Below the pieces are notes generated by a model. The model was not told where the DNA came from, ran no database searches, and saw nothing but the letters and a program-made list of their open reading frames with translations. From Sulfuricella sp. (lineage in GTDB: Bacteria; Pseudomonadota; Gammaproteobacteria; Burkholderiales; Sulfuricellaceae), in contig JAHFRP010000004.1 in assembly GCA_023266195.1 (NCBI GenBank), forward strand, positions 124,001 through 188,000: a stretch of 64,000 nt of DNA, read 5' to 3'. Numbering within the stretch: the stretch's first letter is position 1; each line of letters opens with the position of its first letter. Shown in pieces: positions 31,010 through 41,254 of this stretch. The position numbers were made by a program, and so were the translations under genes.

Positions 31010-32791
31010 CTAATGGGAATCCGGCCCGCCGCAGGCGACGGTTCGGGCCGGGTCGCAGGCCGAAACGGAACCGCCCTGCAGCAAACACTGCAACTCCGCC
31101 TTCTCTTCCGCGGACAACCCCTGCGTGCGCGAGTGCGCGAGCAGGGATTCAACCCTGCGCTGGCGCTCGTGCTTTTGCAGTTGTTCCACCGCGCCGGCAA
31201 ATTCCGCCGCCACTTCGAAGCCCTCATCCCACAACAGCGTCTCACCCGACACTTCGCTCAACAAGGCTTCGTGCTGCGTTCCGCGGAAATACTCCAACAC
31301 GGCGACCGTCGTCCAAACCGGGCCATTCACGTTCGCCACAAATGCAAGCAGCGCCCTCAAGGTTTTCAGCTCCTCCGACCCCTCGCCCGACAGACTCACA
31401 TTGAACTCCGCCGCCAGCCCGGGTTGATAGAGCAGCAGCTGCAACAGTTTTCTGGTCAGGGAAGGCGGCTTGCGCGAAGATTTATTCCTTTGGGCTACCG
31501 GTGTTACCGCGGGTTTGACCGGCATCAGTTGCACGAGTTCATTCCGCGACACGCCAGCCAATTCCGCCAGCCGCTGCCGCAACATCAGGCCCAGAGCGGG
31601 AGCTGCGACCTGCTGCACCAGGGGCTGCGCCAGCTTGAGGAAGTGCGCCCGCCCCTCCATGGTCTGCATATCGACCCCGGCCGCCAGTTCACGCAGCATG
31701 AACTCCGACAGCGGCATGGCGCCGTCGAGCAGCGCCTCGAACGCCGCCTTGCCCTCTTGGCGCACATAGCTGTCGGGGTCTTCGCCCTGCGGCAGGAACA
31801 GGAATTTGATATTCTTTTCGTCGCCGATCAAAGCCAGGCTGTTTTCCAGCGCGCGCCATGCGGCCTTGCGGCCCGCAGTGTCGCCGTCGAAACAGAAAAC
31901 CACGTTATCGCTCTGCCGCAGCAGTTTCTGGACATGCACCGGCGTGGTCGCCGTACCCAGCGTGGCCACGGCGTATTCGACGCCGTGCTGCGCCAACGCC
32001 ACCACGTCCATATAGCCTTCGACCACGACCACTTTGCCGGCGGCGCGGATTGCCTGGCGCGCCTGAAACAGGCCATAGAGCTCGCGGCCTTTTTCGAACA
32101 GCGGGGTTTCGGGGGAATTGAGGTACTTCGGCTCGCCCGCGCCCAGCACGCGTCCGCCGAAGCCGATCACGGTTCCTTTCTGGTTCAGGATGGGAAACAT
32201 GACGCGGTCGCGGAAGCGGTCGTAGCGCTTGCCGCCCTCCCCCTCGATCACCAGCCCGGCCTGCACCAGGGATTTGGCCTGGTAGTCGGGCACGGCGCCG
32301 GCAAGACCCTGCCAGCCGCCCGGCGCGTAGCCGATGCCGAAACGCGCCGCGATTTCGCCGGAAAGCCGGCGTTTCTTCAGGTAGGCAATCGCGGTTTCGG
32401 AACGCTTCAGCTCGTCACGGTAGAAACGGGTGGCGCGCTGTAGCGCATCGGACAGCGCATCGATCTCACCCTCCGGCCGGCGATCGAACTGGCCGGACTC
32501 CTCTTTCGGCACGGTTAGGCCGGCGCTCCTGGCCAGCTCTTCGACCGCCTCGACGAAGCCCAGCCCTTGGTATTCCATGACGAAGCCAATGGCCGTGCCA
32601 TGGGCGCCGCAGCCGAAGCAATGATAAAATTGCTTGGCGGGACTAACCGAAAAAGAGGGGGTTTTTTCGCCGTGGAACGGGCAGCAGGCGAGGTAATTGG
32701 CTCCCGCCTTCTTGAGCGGGACATACCGGTCCACAACGTCAACGATATCCAGGCGATTGAGTAGATCCTGGATGAAGGACTGCGGAATCAT
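31010..32791 (-). CDS. dnaG: DNA primase
   Basis: [25 protein letters not shown] zinc finger; TOPRIM [25 protein letters not shown]. Confidence 0.97.
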   Translation of the reverse strand: [593 protein letters not shown]

Positions 32792-32912
32792 CAGATTTTC
32801 AACGCCAGGAGCGCCTCCCGCCGATTACATTCATCCGGCGCCAGTATATGCCGTGAGTTGGACGCGCTTCCGCGCCATGGCGGGAAAACCCGCCCGAGGC
32901 GAAACGGGGGAC

Positions 32913-33359
32913 TTAGCCGCCCAGCTTAGCCTTGATCAGGGCGGAAACCTTGCCCATGTCGGCACGCCCGGCCATTTGCGGCTTGACGATCGCCATCACC
33001 TTGCCCATGTCCTTCACGCCGGCCGCGCCGGATGAAGCCACCACGGCGGCGACCACCGCTTCGATCTCGCTCTCGGACAGAGCCTGCGGCATATAGCCCT
33101 GCAACACCGACACTTCGAACTTCTCGACATCGGCCAAGTCCTGCCGCCCAGCCGCTTCGTACTGGGAAATGGAGTCGCGCCGCTGCTTGAGCATTCTCTC
33201 GATGACCGCGACCACCTGATCGTCGGCCAGCTCGATGCGCTCGTCCACCTCGCGCTGCTTCATCGCAGCCAGAAGCAGGCGGATAGCCGCCAGACGCGGC
33301 GCATCCTTGGCGCGCATCGCCGATTTCATATCCTCGGCGATTTGAAGCCTGAGACTCAT
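32913..33359 (-). CDS. GatB/YqeY domain protein
   Basis: 148 aa; ALSESEIEAVVAAVVASSGAAGVKDMGKVMAIVKPQMAGRADMGKVSALIKAKL. Confidence 0.92.
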   Translation of the reverse strand: MSLRLQIAEDMKSAMRAKDAPRLAAIRLLLAAMKQREVDERIELADDQVVAVIERMLKQRRDSISQYEAAGRQDLADVEKFEVSVLQGYMPQALSESEIEAVVAAVVASSGAAGVKDMGKVMAIVKPQMAGRADMGKVSALIKAKLGG

Positions 33360-33366
33360 GAAACGC

Positions 33367-33579
33367 CTAGTAGAGCTTGGGGGGGAGGGTCTGACCGCGC
33401 AGGCGCTTGTAATGGCGCTTGACGGCTGCAGCCATCTTGCGCTTGCGCTCGGCGGTGGGCTTTTCGTAGAACTCGCGGGCGCGGAGTTCGGTCAACAGAC
33501 CGGTTTTTTCCACGGCGCGCTTGAAGCGGCGCAGGGCTACATCGAACGGTTCGTTTTCCTTGACGCGTACACTCGGCAT
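33367..33579 (-). CDS. rpsU: 30S ribosomal protein S21
   Basis: [48 protein letters not shown]. Confidence 0.97.
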   Translation of the reverse strand: MPSVRVKENEPFDVALRRFKRAVEKTGLLTELRAREFYEKPTAERKRKMAAAVKRHYKRLRGQTLPPKLY

Positions 33580-33682
33580 GAGCAAATCACCTTAAAAAAG
33601 TTTATAGATTTGAAACGGAATTTTCCATTTTACCAGCGAAAGCGTTTTTTTCAAAGTCAAATTACCGGTATCATGTCGGGCC

Positions 33683-34693
33683 ATGCTTGTTCTCGGAATC
33701 GAATCCTCCTGCGACGAAACCGGCGTCGCCCTGTACCACACGGAACGCGGCCTGCTCGCCCATGCCCTGCACTCGCAGGTGGCGATGCATGCCGAGTACG
33801 GCGGCGTGGTGCCGGAACTTGCCTCGCGCGACCACATCCGCCGCGTCCTGCCGCTCACCCGCCAGATCCTGAAGGAAGCGGACTGCACGCTCGGCGACAT
33901 CGACGCGATCGCCTATACCCAAGGACCGGGACTGGCCGGGGCGCTCCTGGTCGGCGCGAGCGTGGCCGCCTCACTCGGTTTCGCGCTGGGAGTGCCGACA
34001 CTCGGCGTCCACCACCTCGAAGGCCACCTGCTTGCGCCGTTGCTGGAACCCACCCCGCCCGCCTTCCCTTTCGTCGCGCTGCTGGTTTCCGGCGGACACA
34101 GCCAGTTGATGAAAGTGTCCGCAGTCGGCACCTACGAAACGCTGGGCGAAACCCTGGACGACGCCGCCGGCGAGGCCTTCGACAAGACCGCCAAGCTGCT
34201 CGGACTGGGCTACCCCGGCGGACCGGCGCTGTCGCGGCTGGCCGAGCGGGGCGTGCCGGGCCGCTTCAGGCTGCCGCGTCCGATGCTCAACAGCGGCGAC
34301 CTCAACTTCAGCTTCAGCGGCCTGAAAACCGCCGTGCTGACGCTGGCCGGCCAGCAGGCGCGGGACGAACAGACCGTGGCCGACATCTGCCGCGCCTTTC
34401 AGGACGCCATCGTCGAGGTCCTCGCCACCAAGTCCCTGGCCGCGATGAGCCAGACCGGGCTGTCCCGCCTGGTGGTGGCGGGAGGCGTGGGCGCCAATCG
34501 CCAACTGCGCGAAAAGCTCTCCGCGCTGGCCGCCCGCCGCGGATTCGAAGTCTACTATCCGAAACTGGAATTCTGCACCGACAATGGCGCCATGATCGCC
34601 TTCGCCGGCGCAATGCGGCTCGGACAGGCGTCGCAAGGGGAATGGAAGTTCAACATCCGGCCGCGCTGGGACCTGGGAGCCTGTCGGACCTAA
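33683..34693 (+). CDS. tsaD: tRNA N6-threonylcarbamoyladenosine synthase TsaD
   Basis: [40 protein letters not shown]; last codons GACRT* lie inside a palindrome arm. Confidence 0.96.
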   Translation: MLVLGIESSCDETGVALYHTERGLLAHALHSQVAMHAEYGGVVPELASRDHIRRVLPLTRQILKEADCTLGDIDAIAYTQGPGLAGALLVGASVAASLGFALGVPTLGVHHLEGHLLAPLLEPTPPAFPFVALLVSGGHSQLMKVSAVGTYETLGETLDDAAGEAFDKTAKLLGLGYPGGPALSRLAERGVPGRFRLPRPMLNSGDLNFSFSGLKTAVLTLAGQQARDEQTVADICRAFQDAIVEVLATKSLAAMSQTGLSRLVVAGGVGANRQLREKLSALAARRGFEVYYPKLEFCTDNGAMIAFAGAMRLGQASQGEWKFNIRPRWDLGACRT

Positions 34694-34838
34694 AGGAAAC
34701 CGGCTGCAAATCCGCCTGGCCGGTCCATATTTCGCCGCTTTTTTGGCCAATAGAATAACTATTGACCAGCAAAACCGACAAAATCTGTCCTCGCCCAGCC
34801 GAATTTTCGCTTCGATTCTTTAGGTCCGACAGGCTCCC
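34675..34838. repeat. Long palindromic intergenic element, copy G
   Basis: 21-bp perfect inverted arms GGGAGCCTGTCGGACCTAAAG / CTTTAGGTCCGACAGGCTCCC around a hairpin centre GGCCAATAGAATAACTATTGACC. Confidence 0.9.
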
Positions 34839-34843
34839 GGCGA

Positions 34844-35644
34844 CTATTTGATTCCGTGCAGCCCGTTCACCCAGTGAATCAGGGTTTGATTGCCGAGCAG
34901 GTGCGCGATTTCCATCGGGAAAAACAGCACGGCGTATAACGCGATCAGAATCAAAATCAGGAGCACATGGCCGAACACGCTTTCCGGCCGCAGCACGCCC
35001 CAGTATTTCATGGCAAGAAACACCAAATCCTTCTTGTGTTCGGTCATCCGGCGATATTTGCGCACCAGCTTGACCAGCAAAAAAGCCGCGTAGCCGCCGG
35101 TCAGCGACAGGAACACCACGCGGAACAGGCCGTACATGTCGGTGCCGCCGAGCAGCGCCCGGTGGTACATCAGCGACAAGGCGCCCATGACCATCGAGGC
35201 GGTCACCGCGATCAGGATGTTGGCGATGAGGCGGCGGCGCTCGCGGGCGAGGTCTTCCTGGCGCTGGATGAAGAAAGAATCCACCTCGTGCTTGAGATAT
35301 TCCACCCGGTCCTGCACCAGTGCGGTGATTTCCTCCTTGATCACGCGCACCCGGTCGTCGATGGTGGCGCCCAGCTTGCCGGTGGCGTAGTCCACCAGCT
35401 CGACCACGTCGTCCTTGGTGAACTGGCGCTGGCTATGGAGTTCGGCGGAAATCTTGTCGAGCTTGGCGTCCACCTCCCGGCTCGCCCCCAGCACCACTTC
35501 ACGCAACTCGCCGCTGGCCTGGACGATGCCGTCGCGCACGACGACGTTGAGCTTTTCGGCCGCCGTTTCGACGGCGGTGCGGGAAACCTGCTCCAGGCTT
35601 TCCCGCGCGTAATCCATTTCTTTTTCAAACCAGGCCACGGACAC
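34844..35644 (-). CDS. Membrane protein with long coiled-coil region
   Basis: N-terminal coiled coil (ASREVDAKLDKISAELHSQRQFTKDDVVELVDYATGKLGATIDDRVRVIKEEI) then four predicted TM segments. Confidence 0.65.
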   Translation of the reverse strand: MSVAWFEKEMDYARESLEQVSRTAVETAAEKLNVVVRDGIVQASGELREVVLGASREVDAKLDKISAELHSQRQFTKDDVVELVDYATGKLGATIDDRVRVIKEEITALVQDRVEYLKHEVDSFFIQRQEDLARERRRLIANILIAVTASMVMGALSLMYHRALLGGTDMYGLFRVVFLSLTGGYAAFLLVKLVRKYRRMTEHKKDLVFLAMKYWGVLRPESVFGHVLLILILIALYAVLFFPMEIAHLLGNQTLIHWVNGLHGIK

Positions 35645-35660
35645 CCCCTGTTGGTCAGTA

Positions 35661-35840
35661 AGAGCCTATTTCAGTAGATTTCATACCCCACGGCGATCCG
35701 GCCCTCCGGGTTGCGACCGGAAAGCGCGTCTGCGTTGTTGCAAGGCTTGCCAATGGAACAACCATTGGCCGCGCCTTGCGCCTAGCATCCATCGCTTTCC
35801 GGACGCAACGCGGGATATGAAATCTACTGAAATAGGCTCT
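35661..35840. repeat. Long palindromic intergenic element, copy E
   Basis: 25-bp perfect inverted arms AGAGCCTATTTCAGTAGATTTCATA / TATGAAATCTACTGAAATAGGCTCT; 54-bp core at 35732-35785. Confidence 0.93.
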
Positions 35841-35843
35841 AAC

Positions 35844-36449
35844 TCAGTGTGACGCCTTGCCGATTGCGCCTTCCTTGCCGGAGAGCAGATTCTGGATGTT
35901 GCTTTTGTGCCGCCAGATCAGGAGCACGCACAACACCGCCACCGCCGCGACCAGCACGCCGGCGTCGAGCAGCGCGAGGGCATAAAGCGGCGCCAATCCC
36001 GCAGCGATCAGGGCGGAAAGCGAGGAAATCCGCCAAAGCCTGGCCGCCAGCAGCCAAGTGACCAGGGCAGCCAGGCCGAGCCACGGATTCAGCGCCAGCA
36101 GGATGCCCAGCGCCGTGGCCACGCCCTTGCCGCCGTAAAACCCGAAAAACACCGGATAGACGTGGCCGAGGAATACCGCGACGGCCGCGGCCGCGACCAC
36201 GGTTTCATCCAACCCGTAGGCCGGCGCCAGATGCTGCGAAAGAAAGACCGCCAGCCAGCCCTTGGCGCCGTCGCCCAGCAGAGTGAGCGCGGCGGCCAGT
36301 TTTTTCCCGGTGCGCAACACGTTGGTCGCGCCCGGATTCTTCGAACCGAAAGTGCGCGGGTCGGGCAGGCCGAAAGCCTTGCTGGTGAGGACGGCGAAGG
36401 AAATCGAGCCGATCAGGTAAGCGGCGAGGATGAAAATTACCGAAGTCAT
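35844..36449 (-). CDS. plsY: Glycerol-3-phosphate acyltransferase PlsY
   Basis: AAYLIGSISFAVLTSKAFGLPDPRTFGSKNPGATNVLRTGKK; FLGHVYPVFFGFYGGKGVATALG. Confidence 0.96.
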   Translation of the reverse strand: MTSVIFILAAYLIGSISFAVLTSKAFGLPDPRTFGSKNPGATNVLRTGKKLAAALTLLGDGAKGWLAVFLSQHLAPAYGLDETVVAAAAVAVFLGHVYPVFFGFYGGKGVATALGILLALNPWLGLAALVTWLLAARLWRISSLSALIAAGLAPLYALALLDAGVLVAAVAVLCVLLIWRHKSNIQNLLSGKEGAIGKASH

Positions 36450-36499
36450 AGCAAATCACTTAAAATGGTTTATTGAATTTTACGGCAAATAACCCCGCG

Positions 36500-36862
36500 A
36501 TGGACATCGTTTTCCTGGAAGAAATCAAGCTCGACATCCTCATCGGCATCTACGAGTGGGAGCGCAAGATCCCGCAAACCATCCGCCTCGACATCGAAAT
36601 CGGCCTGCCGCACAGCCGCGCCGGCGCGACCGACAGCATCGCCGACACCATCGACTACGGCGCGGTGATGGAACGCATCCGGCAAACCGCCGCCGAACAA
36701 CATTTTTCCCTGGTGGAAGCCCTCGCGGAGCATGTCGCCGCACTGATCCGTACCGAATTCGGCGCGCCCTGGGTCAAGGTTTCCGTCGCCAAGCTGGGCA
36801 TGCTGCGCGGCGTCAAGCGATTGGGCGTCGTCATCGAGCGGGGCGCCCGACCATCGGCCTAG
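36500..36862 (+). CDS. folB: Dihydroneopterin aldolase
   Basis: MDIVFLEEIKLDILIGIYEWERKIPQTIRLDIEIGL...DTIDYGAVMERI...FSLVEALAEHVA. Confidence 0.94.
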   Translation: MDIVFLEEIKLDILIGIYEWERKIPQTIRLDIEIGLPHSRAGATDSIADTIDYGAVMERIRQTAAEQHFSLVEALAEHVAALIRTEFGAPWVKVSVAKLGMLRGVKRLGVVIERGARPSA

Positions 36863-37587
36863 AAATCCCGATTTCCGCGCTGGCGATCCTGCTCCTCGCC
36901 TACACCATTCGCGGCATCACGGGCTTCGGCTCCGGCCTGATCTCGGTGCCGCTGCTGGCGCATTTCATGCCGCTGCAATTCGTCGTGCCGTTCGTGCTGG
37001 TGCTGGATTTCACCGCTTCCATCGTCCTCGGCGGCAACAACCGCGAGCACATCGACTGGCGGGAAATAAAACCCCTGCTGCCCTTCAGCGCCGTCGGCAT
37101 AATCCTGGGCGCGACGCTGTTGATCCGGCTGCCGCGTGAACCGCTGCTGACCGGACTGGGCATACTCGTCGCGATTTTCGGCCTGCGCACCTTGCTCGAC
37201 AGCCACGGCGACAAGCCGATCTCCCGGTTCTGGGCAGCGCCCACCGGCCTGACGGGCGGCACCGTGGGCGCCCTGTTCGGCACCGGCGGCCCGCCGTACA
37301 TCGTCTACCTGTCGCACCGATTGAAAGACAAGGCACAGCTGCGCGCCACCTTCTCCGGCCTGTTCATGCTGGAAGGCGGGCTGCGCATCGGCACCTTTCT
37401 CGCCACCGGGCTGCTGCTGCAAAAAGGGATGCTGGCGAGCCTCCTTGCCGCCCTGCCGGTCATGGCGCTTGGCCTGTATTTCGGCCACCACGTGCATCTC
37501 GGCATTTCGCGCCGGCAACTGTTCAGGCTCATCGGCCTGCTGCTTATCGGCAGCGGCGGATCGCTGCTGTGGAAAGCCTGGATGTGA
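36856..37587 (+). CDS. TauE/SafE family membrane protein; start uncertain
   Basis: GITGFGSGLISVPLLAHFMPLQFVVPFVLVLDF; GLTGGTVGALFGTGGPPYIVYL; no good ATG near the start, N-terminal part of the tracked ORF lies within folB. Confidence 0.8.
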   Translation, partial: GLEIPISALAILLLAYTIRGITGFGSGLISVPLLAHFMPLQFVVPFVLVLDFTASIVLGGNNREHIDWREIKPLLPFSAVGIILGATLLIRLPREPLLTGLGILVAIFGLRTLLDSHGDKPISRFWAAPTGLTGGTVGALFGTGGPPYIVYLSHRLKDKAQLRATFSGLFMLEGGLRIGTFLATGLLLQKGMLASLLAALPVMALGLYFGHHVHLGISRRQLFRLIGLLLIGSGGSLLWKAWM

Positions 37588-37605
37588 TTTTTGCTGCGGA
37601 TTCGT

Positions 37606-38571
37606 TCAGCCGCGCGGGTGATGTTCCGCATGCAGCTGTTTCAGCCGCTCCCGCGCCACATGGGTATAAATCTGCGTGGTGGAAATGTCGGCGTGGCCAA
37701 GCAGCATCTGCACCACGCGCAAATCGGCGCCATGGTTGAGCAAATGGGTGGCGAAAGCGTGGCGCAGCGTGTGCGGCGACAAAGGCTTGCCGACGCCGCC
37801 GGCGACGGCGCGGCGCTTGATCAGGCACCAGAATCCCTGGCGGGTCATCGCTGTGCCGCGCGCGGTGACGAACAAGGCGTCGCACGGCCGGCCGCCCAGC
37901 AATGAGGGCCGCGCCTCGGCCCGGTAGCGCTTGATCCAGGCGATCGCCTCCTCGCCCAGCGGCACCAGCCGCTCCTTGCCGCCCTTGCCCATGACCCGCA
38001 CCACGCCCATCTCCAGGCTTGCTTCCATCACTTTCAAAGCCACCAGTTCGGACACCCGCAAGCCGGTGGCATAAAGCGTTTCCAGCATGGCCTTGTCGCG
38101 CAATCCGAGCGGGTCGCCGTCCGGAATATTCAGCAAGGCCTCGACATCCGCTTCGGTCAGATTTTTGGGCAGCCCCCTCGACTGTTTCGGCGACGCGATG
38201 TTGAGCGTGGGGTCGGCCCCGATCCGGCCCTGCCGCAACAGATAGCGGTAGAACCGCCGCAGGCTGGACAGCTCGCGGCTGGCCGTGCTGGCGCGGGTTT
38301 TGGCGATGTTGTACTGATGCGCCAGGTAGCCTTCGAGCTCGGCATGGCTGACATCGAGCAAGCCCCTTCCGCCTTGTTTGTGCAGCCACGCCCCAAACTG
38401 CTGCAGATCGCGCCGGTAGCTTTCCAGAGTGTTGCGCGCCAGCCCGTCCTCCAGCCACAGTGCATCGCAGAATTCGTCGAGCAGACCCGCGTTGATGTGA
38501 AGCTCGGGAAGCGAGCCGCCGCCCCCTTCTCCCGTCGAAGGGAGAGGGCTAGGGAAGGGGGAAATGTTCAT
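37606..38571 (-). CDS. xerD: Tyrosine recombinase XerD/XerC type
   Basis: ALWLEDGLARNTLESYRRDL; LYATGLRVSELVAL; HTLRHAFATHLLNHGADLRVVQMLLGHADISTTQIYTHV. Confidence 0.92.
   Translation of the reverse strand: MNISPFPSPLPSTGEGGGGSLPELHINAGLLDEFCDALWLEDGLARNTLESYRRDLQQFGAWLHKQGGRGLLDVSHAELEGYLAHQYNIAKTRASTASRELSSLRRFYRYLLRQGRIGADPTLNIASPKQSRGLPKNLTEADVEALLNIPDGDPLGLRDKAMLETLYATGLRVSELVALKVMEASLEMGVVRVMGKGGKERLVPLGEEAIAWIKRYRAEARPSLLGGRPCDALFVTARGTAMTRQGFWCLIKRRAVAGGVGKPLSPHTLRHAFATHLLNHGADLRVVQMLLGHADISTTQIYTHVARERLKQLHAEHHPRG
38520..38562. repeat. CCCTCTCCC-type palindromic repeat in coding sequence
   Basis: CCCCCTTCTCCCGTCGAAGGGAGAGGGCTAGGGAAGGGGG, similar to the intergenic motif near 54435. 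Confidence 0.7.
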
Positions 38572-39022
38572 GCGCCAGCAGCCAACGCTTGATTTCCAGC
38601 GGGTCGCCGCCGGTGCCGCCCATGAAGCCGCCGAGGCCGTTTTGCGCCAGCACGCGGTGGCAGGGGATGACGATGGGGATCGGATTGGTGCCGCAGGCCC
38701 GGCCCACGGCACGCGGCGCGGTATGCAGCCGCTGCGCCAGTTCGCCGTAGCGCAACGTCGAGCCGCCGGGAATATTCCTCAGCGCCTGCCACACCCTGGT
38801 CTGGAACGCGGTGCCACGCATCGCGAGCGGCAGGTCGAAGCGGAATGCAGAATCGGCCAGGTAGGCGCGCAGCTGGGCGCCCACCTCCTCGGCCGCCTGG
38901 TTTTGCGGAGCTAGTTCCGGCGTGCCGGGCGGCAGGAAGTCGATCCCGACCAGGAACTCGCCGTCCGTTACGATGCCAAGCACGGCGAAAGGGGCAAGCA
39001 GTCTGGCGTGATAGGCTTTCAT
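38549..39022 (-). CDS. ogt: Methylated-DNA--[protein]-cysteine S-methyltransferase
   Basis: GTAFQTRVWQALRNIPGGSTLRYGELA; ACGTNPIPIVIPCHRVL. Confidence 0.93.
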   Translation of the reverse strand: MKAYHARLLAPFAVLGIVTDGEFLVGIDFLPPGTPELAPQNQAAEEVGAQLRAYLADSAFRFDLPLAMRGTAFQTRVWQALRNIPGGSTLRYGELAQRLHTAPRAVGRACGTNPIPIVIPCHRVLAQNGLGGFMGGTGGDPLEIKRWLLAHEHFPLP

Positions 39023-39124
39023 CAGAACATTATAGCGCGAACGATCGCGACGGCGGCCAGCCCCAAAATGAACAAAGGCCACGAAGCTGCCTTCGTGGCC
39101 TTTATTTCGGAAATACGAAGCTGC

Positions 39125-39502
39125 TTATGCGGCCGTCGGCGCTTTGCGGGCAACCAGCTTTTCCTTGATGCGGGCGGACTTGCCGGAACGATCGCGCAGG
39201 TAGTACAGCTTGGCGCGACGCACGTCGCCGCGGCGCTTCAGCTCGATGCTGGCGATCAGCGGGGAATAGGTCTGGAAAGTACGCTCCACGCCTTCGCCCG
39301 AGGAAACCTTGCGCACGATGAAGGAAGAATTGAGGCCCTTGTTGCGTTTGGCGATGACCACGCCTTCGAAAGCCTGCACGCGCTTGCGCGTGCCTTCAAC
39401 CACGTTGACGCCGACGATCACCGTGTCGCCGGGGGAGAATTCGGGGATGGTCTTGCCCAGGCGGGCGATTTCTTCCTGTTCCAGTTGCTTGATGATATCC
39501 AT
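39125..39502 (-). CDS. rplS: 50S ribosomal protein L19
   Basis: [33 protein letters not shown]...[14 protein letters not shown]. Confidence 0.97.
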   Translation of the reverse strand: MDIIKQLEQEEIARLGKTIPEFSPGDTVIVGVNVVEGTRKRVQAFEGVVIAKRNKGLNSSFIVRKVSSGEGVERTFQTYSPLIASIELKRRGDVRRAKLYYLRDRSGKSARIKEKLVARKAPTAA

Positions 39503-39528
39503 TTGAAACCACTCCTAAAGGTTATTTG

Positions 39529-40281
39529 TCAGGATTCCTGTTCCTGCTGATACTCGGCCAGCAGCCCGGATTCCTCTTTTGTCAACTGACGGGCGGCCAA
39601 CAAATCAGGCCGCCTGAGCCAGGTCCTTCCCAACGCCTGCTTCAACCGCCAGCGTTGAATCTCGGCATGGTGCCCGGACAACAGCACATCCGGCACCGCC
39701 ACGCCCCGGTAAACCTCGGGGCGGGTGTAGTGGGGGCAATCCAGCAGCCCATCCACGAATGAATCCTGCACGGCGGAATCGGCGTCGCCGAGCACGCCCG
39801 GCAACTGCCGGACGACGGCATCGATCAACACCATCGCCGCCAGCTCCCCGCCCGACAATACGTAGTCGCCGAGCGAAATTTCTTCGTCCACCTGATTTTG
39901 CAGCAGGCGCTCGTCCACGCCCTCGTAGCGGCTTGCCAGCAGGATCAGGCCCGGTTCGCAGGTCAGTTCCATGACCCGCCGGTGAGTCAGCGCCTTGCCC
40001 TGGGGCGACAGGTGGATCACCCTGGCTTTGTCCGCGCCAGCTAAGCGCTGCCGCTCCTTCGCGGCGAGAATCGCCCTCTCCAGCGGTTCGCCCAGCATCA
40101 CCATGCCCGGCCCGCCGCCGTAGGGGCGGTCGTCCACCGTGCGGTAATTATCCTCGGTAAAGTCCCGCGGATTCCACAGCTGCAGCTGGAAACGCCCCTG
40201 CTCCAGCGCCCGCCGCGTGATGCCGTATCTGGCCAGCGCGTCGAACATCGGCGGAAACAGGGTGATGACGTCGAAATTCAA
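39529..40281 (-). CDS. trmD: tRNA (guanine-N1)-methyltransferase TrmD (TTG start)
   Basis: [67 protein letters not shown]. Confidence 0.96.
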   Translation of the reverse strand: MNFDVITLFPPMFDALARYGITRRALEQGRFQLQLWNPRDFTEDNYRTVDDRPYGGGPGMVMLGEPLERAILAAKERQRLAGADKARVIHLSPQGKALTHRRVMELTCEPGLILLASRYEGVDERLLQNQVDEEISLGDYVLSGGELAAMVLIDAVVRQLPGVLGDADSAVQDSFVDGLLDCPHYTRPEVYRGVAVPDVLLSGHHAEIQRWRLKQALGRTWLRRPDLLAARQLTKEESGLLAEYQQEQES

Positions 40282-40519
40282 CCTGGAAACCTCAGTTGGA
40301 CGGGCTGAGTGTGCGGTTTTGCGGGTGCAGGGCTAGGCGCAACGACGAAGGAATGGCTATTCCATTCCAAGGAGTTGCAACAACGCCATGCGCCCGCAAA
40401 ACCGTGCAATCCGGCCCGTAGCGCTCTCAACCAAACGGGTAAACGCAAAAATCATGACAAAGCGTTTAGAACCAAAATGTTAACCTTCATGGCAAGCGGT
40501 CAACCGAGGTTTCCAGGTT
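40280..40519. repeat. Long palindromic intergenic element, copy F, between rimM and trmD
   Basis: Arms AACCTGGAAACCTCAGTTG / CAACCGAGGTTTCCAGGTT (18/19 complementary); 54-bp core at 40333-40386 shared in reverse complement with copy E. Confidence 0.9.
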
Positions 40520-41025
40520 CAATAATCCGCGCCCCAGTCCGCGCTAACCCGGCCCGCGGCCAGGTCCACATCGAGGATGACCTGCTTGACGAACGGGATC
40601 AGCCGTTCGCGCTCGCCTTCCACCACCAGCACGTCGTTGGCGCCGGTTTCCAGCACATCCGCCACTTTGCCCAGCGCCTCGCCCTGAACATTGACCACTT
40701 CCAGCCCGATCAGATCGGACCAGTAATATTCGTTTTCCGCAGTTTCCGGCAATGCCCCGCGCAGCACGCCGACCTCCCGGCCTTTGAGCGCAGCGGCCGC
40801 ATCGCGGTCGTTGCATCCGGCCAGCCGGGCCACCACGATCTGGTGATGGCCTTCGCTCTCCAACACGGCCACTTCACGCCAGTCATCACCCCGCCCCACA
40901 TACCAGGCCGGATAATCCAGCAAGCCATCTATTTCCTCGGTAAACGGCTGAATCTTGACCCAGCCGCGAATACCGAACGGGGCGACGATGCGCCCCATGA
41001 CCACCAGATCTTTAGGCAGCGGCAC
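40519..41025 (-). CDS. rimM: Ribosome maturation factor RimM (GTG start)
   Basis: [52 protein letters not shown]. Confidence 0.95.
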   Translation of the reverse strand: MPLPKDLVVMGRIVAPFGIRGWVKIQPFTEEIDGLLDYPAWYVGRGDDWREVAVLESEGHHQIVVARLAGCNDRDAAAALKGREVGVLRGALPETAENEYYWSDLIGLEVVNVQGEALGKVADVLETGANDVLVVEGERERLIPFVKQVILDVDLAAGRVSADWGADY

Positions 41026-41254
41026 GCTTGACCAGCTTCGCCACGGCGTCGGACAGCAATGCGCCGTTACCTTGCCAGTAGCTGATGCGGTCGTTGTCGA
41101 GGCGCAGCGCTTCCTGGCCTTCGCGGGCGACGGGGTTGTAGAAACCCACGCGCTCGATGAAGCGACCGTCGCGGCGATTGCGGGAATCGGCCACCACTAC
41201 ATTGTAAAAGGGGCGCTTCTTGGCGCCGCCACGGGCAAGTCGAATCACAACCAT
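41012..41254 (-). CDS. rpsP: 30S ribosomal protein S16
   Basis: [41 protein letters not shown]. Confidence 0.98.
   Translation of the reverse strand: MVVIRLARGGAKKRPFYNVVVADSRNRRDGRFIERVGFYNPVAREGQEALRLDNDRISYWQGNGALLSDAVAKLVKRAAA

Noticed and set aside
36556-36855. N-terminal part of the 343-aa TauE ORF
   Set aside because: Overlaps folB in another frame with low-complexity Arg-rich translation.
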